A stretch of DNA of 64,000 nucleotides from Ruminiclostridium cellobioparum DSM 1351 = ATCC 15832 (lineage in GTDB: Bacteria; Bacillota; Clostridia; Acetivibrionales; DSM-1351), in the NCBI RefSeq assembly GCF_000621505.1, contig NZ_JHYD01000009.1, positions 166,237 to 230,236 on the forward strand, in the 5' to 3' direction. The notes below the pieces were generated by a model. It was not told the DNA's origin. It saw only the letters and a program-made list of their open reading frames with translations, and ran no database searches. The stretch's first letter is position 1; each line of letters begins with the position of its first letter. The translations under genes were made by a program, and so were the position numbers. Positions 63,770 to 64,000 of the stretch are shown here, piece after piece.

Positions 63770-64000
63770 CCTCATGGTATATATAAGTTGAGGAAGAAGA
63801 TATACTACAAAGCACGACGAGGTGAGTTGTAGACTGCTCTTCTCAGCTTAAATCAGTAAGCTAACCAGTGTAAGAATCGCCTTTCAAGCACAAATAAGTG
63901 GTTCTATAAGTCCGCACGCTAATCATTGCTTTAGCTTCTCGTTAAATGTGTGGTGGTTCAGTCAATGTCTTCCTCCTATTAATTTCAAAGGAGGTTATAT
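63770..64000 (+). other. Right-edge non-coding region leading to a gene beyond the window
   Basis: No ORF of note inside. The last bases (AAAGGAGGTTATAT) are a strong ribosome site, so a plus-strand gene should begin within a few bases past the edge. The phrases ACCAGTGTAAGAATC and GGTTCAGTCAATG (about 63867-63960) remind me of 3' ends of IS605/IS1341 tnpB-type elements, but no transposase is present. Status open. Confidence 0.35.

Overview
The window looks like chromosomal DNA of an anaerobic, spore-forming Clostridia species (Firmicutes). The evidence is AT-rich intergenic DNA, strong GGAGG ribosome sites with frequent GTG/TTG starts, an rpoD-dnaG pair, the SCIFF peptide with its radical SAM maturase inside a queA-tgt-yajC-secDF neighbourhood, a lysine riboswitch ahead of dapA, a clostridial/Bacillus-type LexA box, and spore proteins (SpoIID/LytB domain, transglutaminase Tgl). 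Genus-level placement (cluster III / Ruminiclostridium-Acetivibrio-like) is inference only.

Layout. 1-6.4 kb: a mannoside uptake and breakdown operon (GH38 alpha-mannosidase cut by the left edge, two ABC permeases, a lipoprotein binding protein) with a divergently placed operator pair and a LacI-type repressor. 6.5-8.7 kb: small and damaged genes, a large inverted repeat, a 5'-truncated inositol monophosphatase lying against the rnpB terminator, and RNase P RNA with an enlarged P12 arm. 8.7-16 kb: housekeeping (Nif3-family protein, TrmK, HD-GYP protein, tRNA-Met and tRNA-Asn, rpoD, dnaG), including a hairpin-rich patch of broken tRNA-3'-end copies and a 64-bp perfect palindrome. 16-25 kb: secF, secD, gamma-carbonic anhydrase-like protein, SCIFF maturase, SCIFF peptide, TIGR04086 protein, yajC, tgt, queA. 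25-33.6 kb: aspartate kinase, FabH-like synthase, SpoIID-like protein, lysine riboswitch-dapA-dapB-ACT protein, DUF624 protein.

33.9-48 kb: tRNA-Leu, a spore transglutaminase overlapping an unrecognised gene, small clostridial DUF proteins, a diguanylate cyclase, a DbpA-type helicase, metabolic enzymes, a ClC transporter, a TetR regulator and an MBL hydrolase. A LexA-controlled dinB cassette with two tandem, mutually similar small genes and a glycine/proline/glutamine repeat protein follow. 48-64 kb: a 275-bp MITE-like element ahead of an SRAP (YedK) gene, an ACT-ACT-metallo-beta-lactamase fusion, an SPL-family radical SAM protein, regulators, then a likely sulfur-handling region (rhodanese, C_GCAxxG_C_C protein, LysR regulator, YeiH-type exporter, TauE/SafE exporter, flavin reductase, a GGDEF-EAL protein, a radical SAM protein with unusual cysteine spacing, and an arylsulfotransferase-type protein).

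The most unusual signal is a leader sequence repeated four times on the minus strand (upstream of the ACT-MBL fusion, the LysR regulator, the arylsulfotransferase and a 29-codon ORF). It has a constant TTTCATTA / TTTGTG block, one or two variable hairpins, and a fixed GGAGG-YTAAY-start segment. It behaves like a shared 5'-UTR element that I cannot match to a known riboswitch. The second is a terminal-inverted-repeat family seen once as a 275-bp element and once as a bare 43-bp palindrome.
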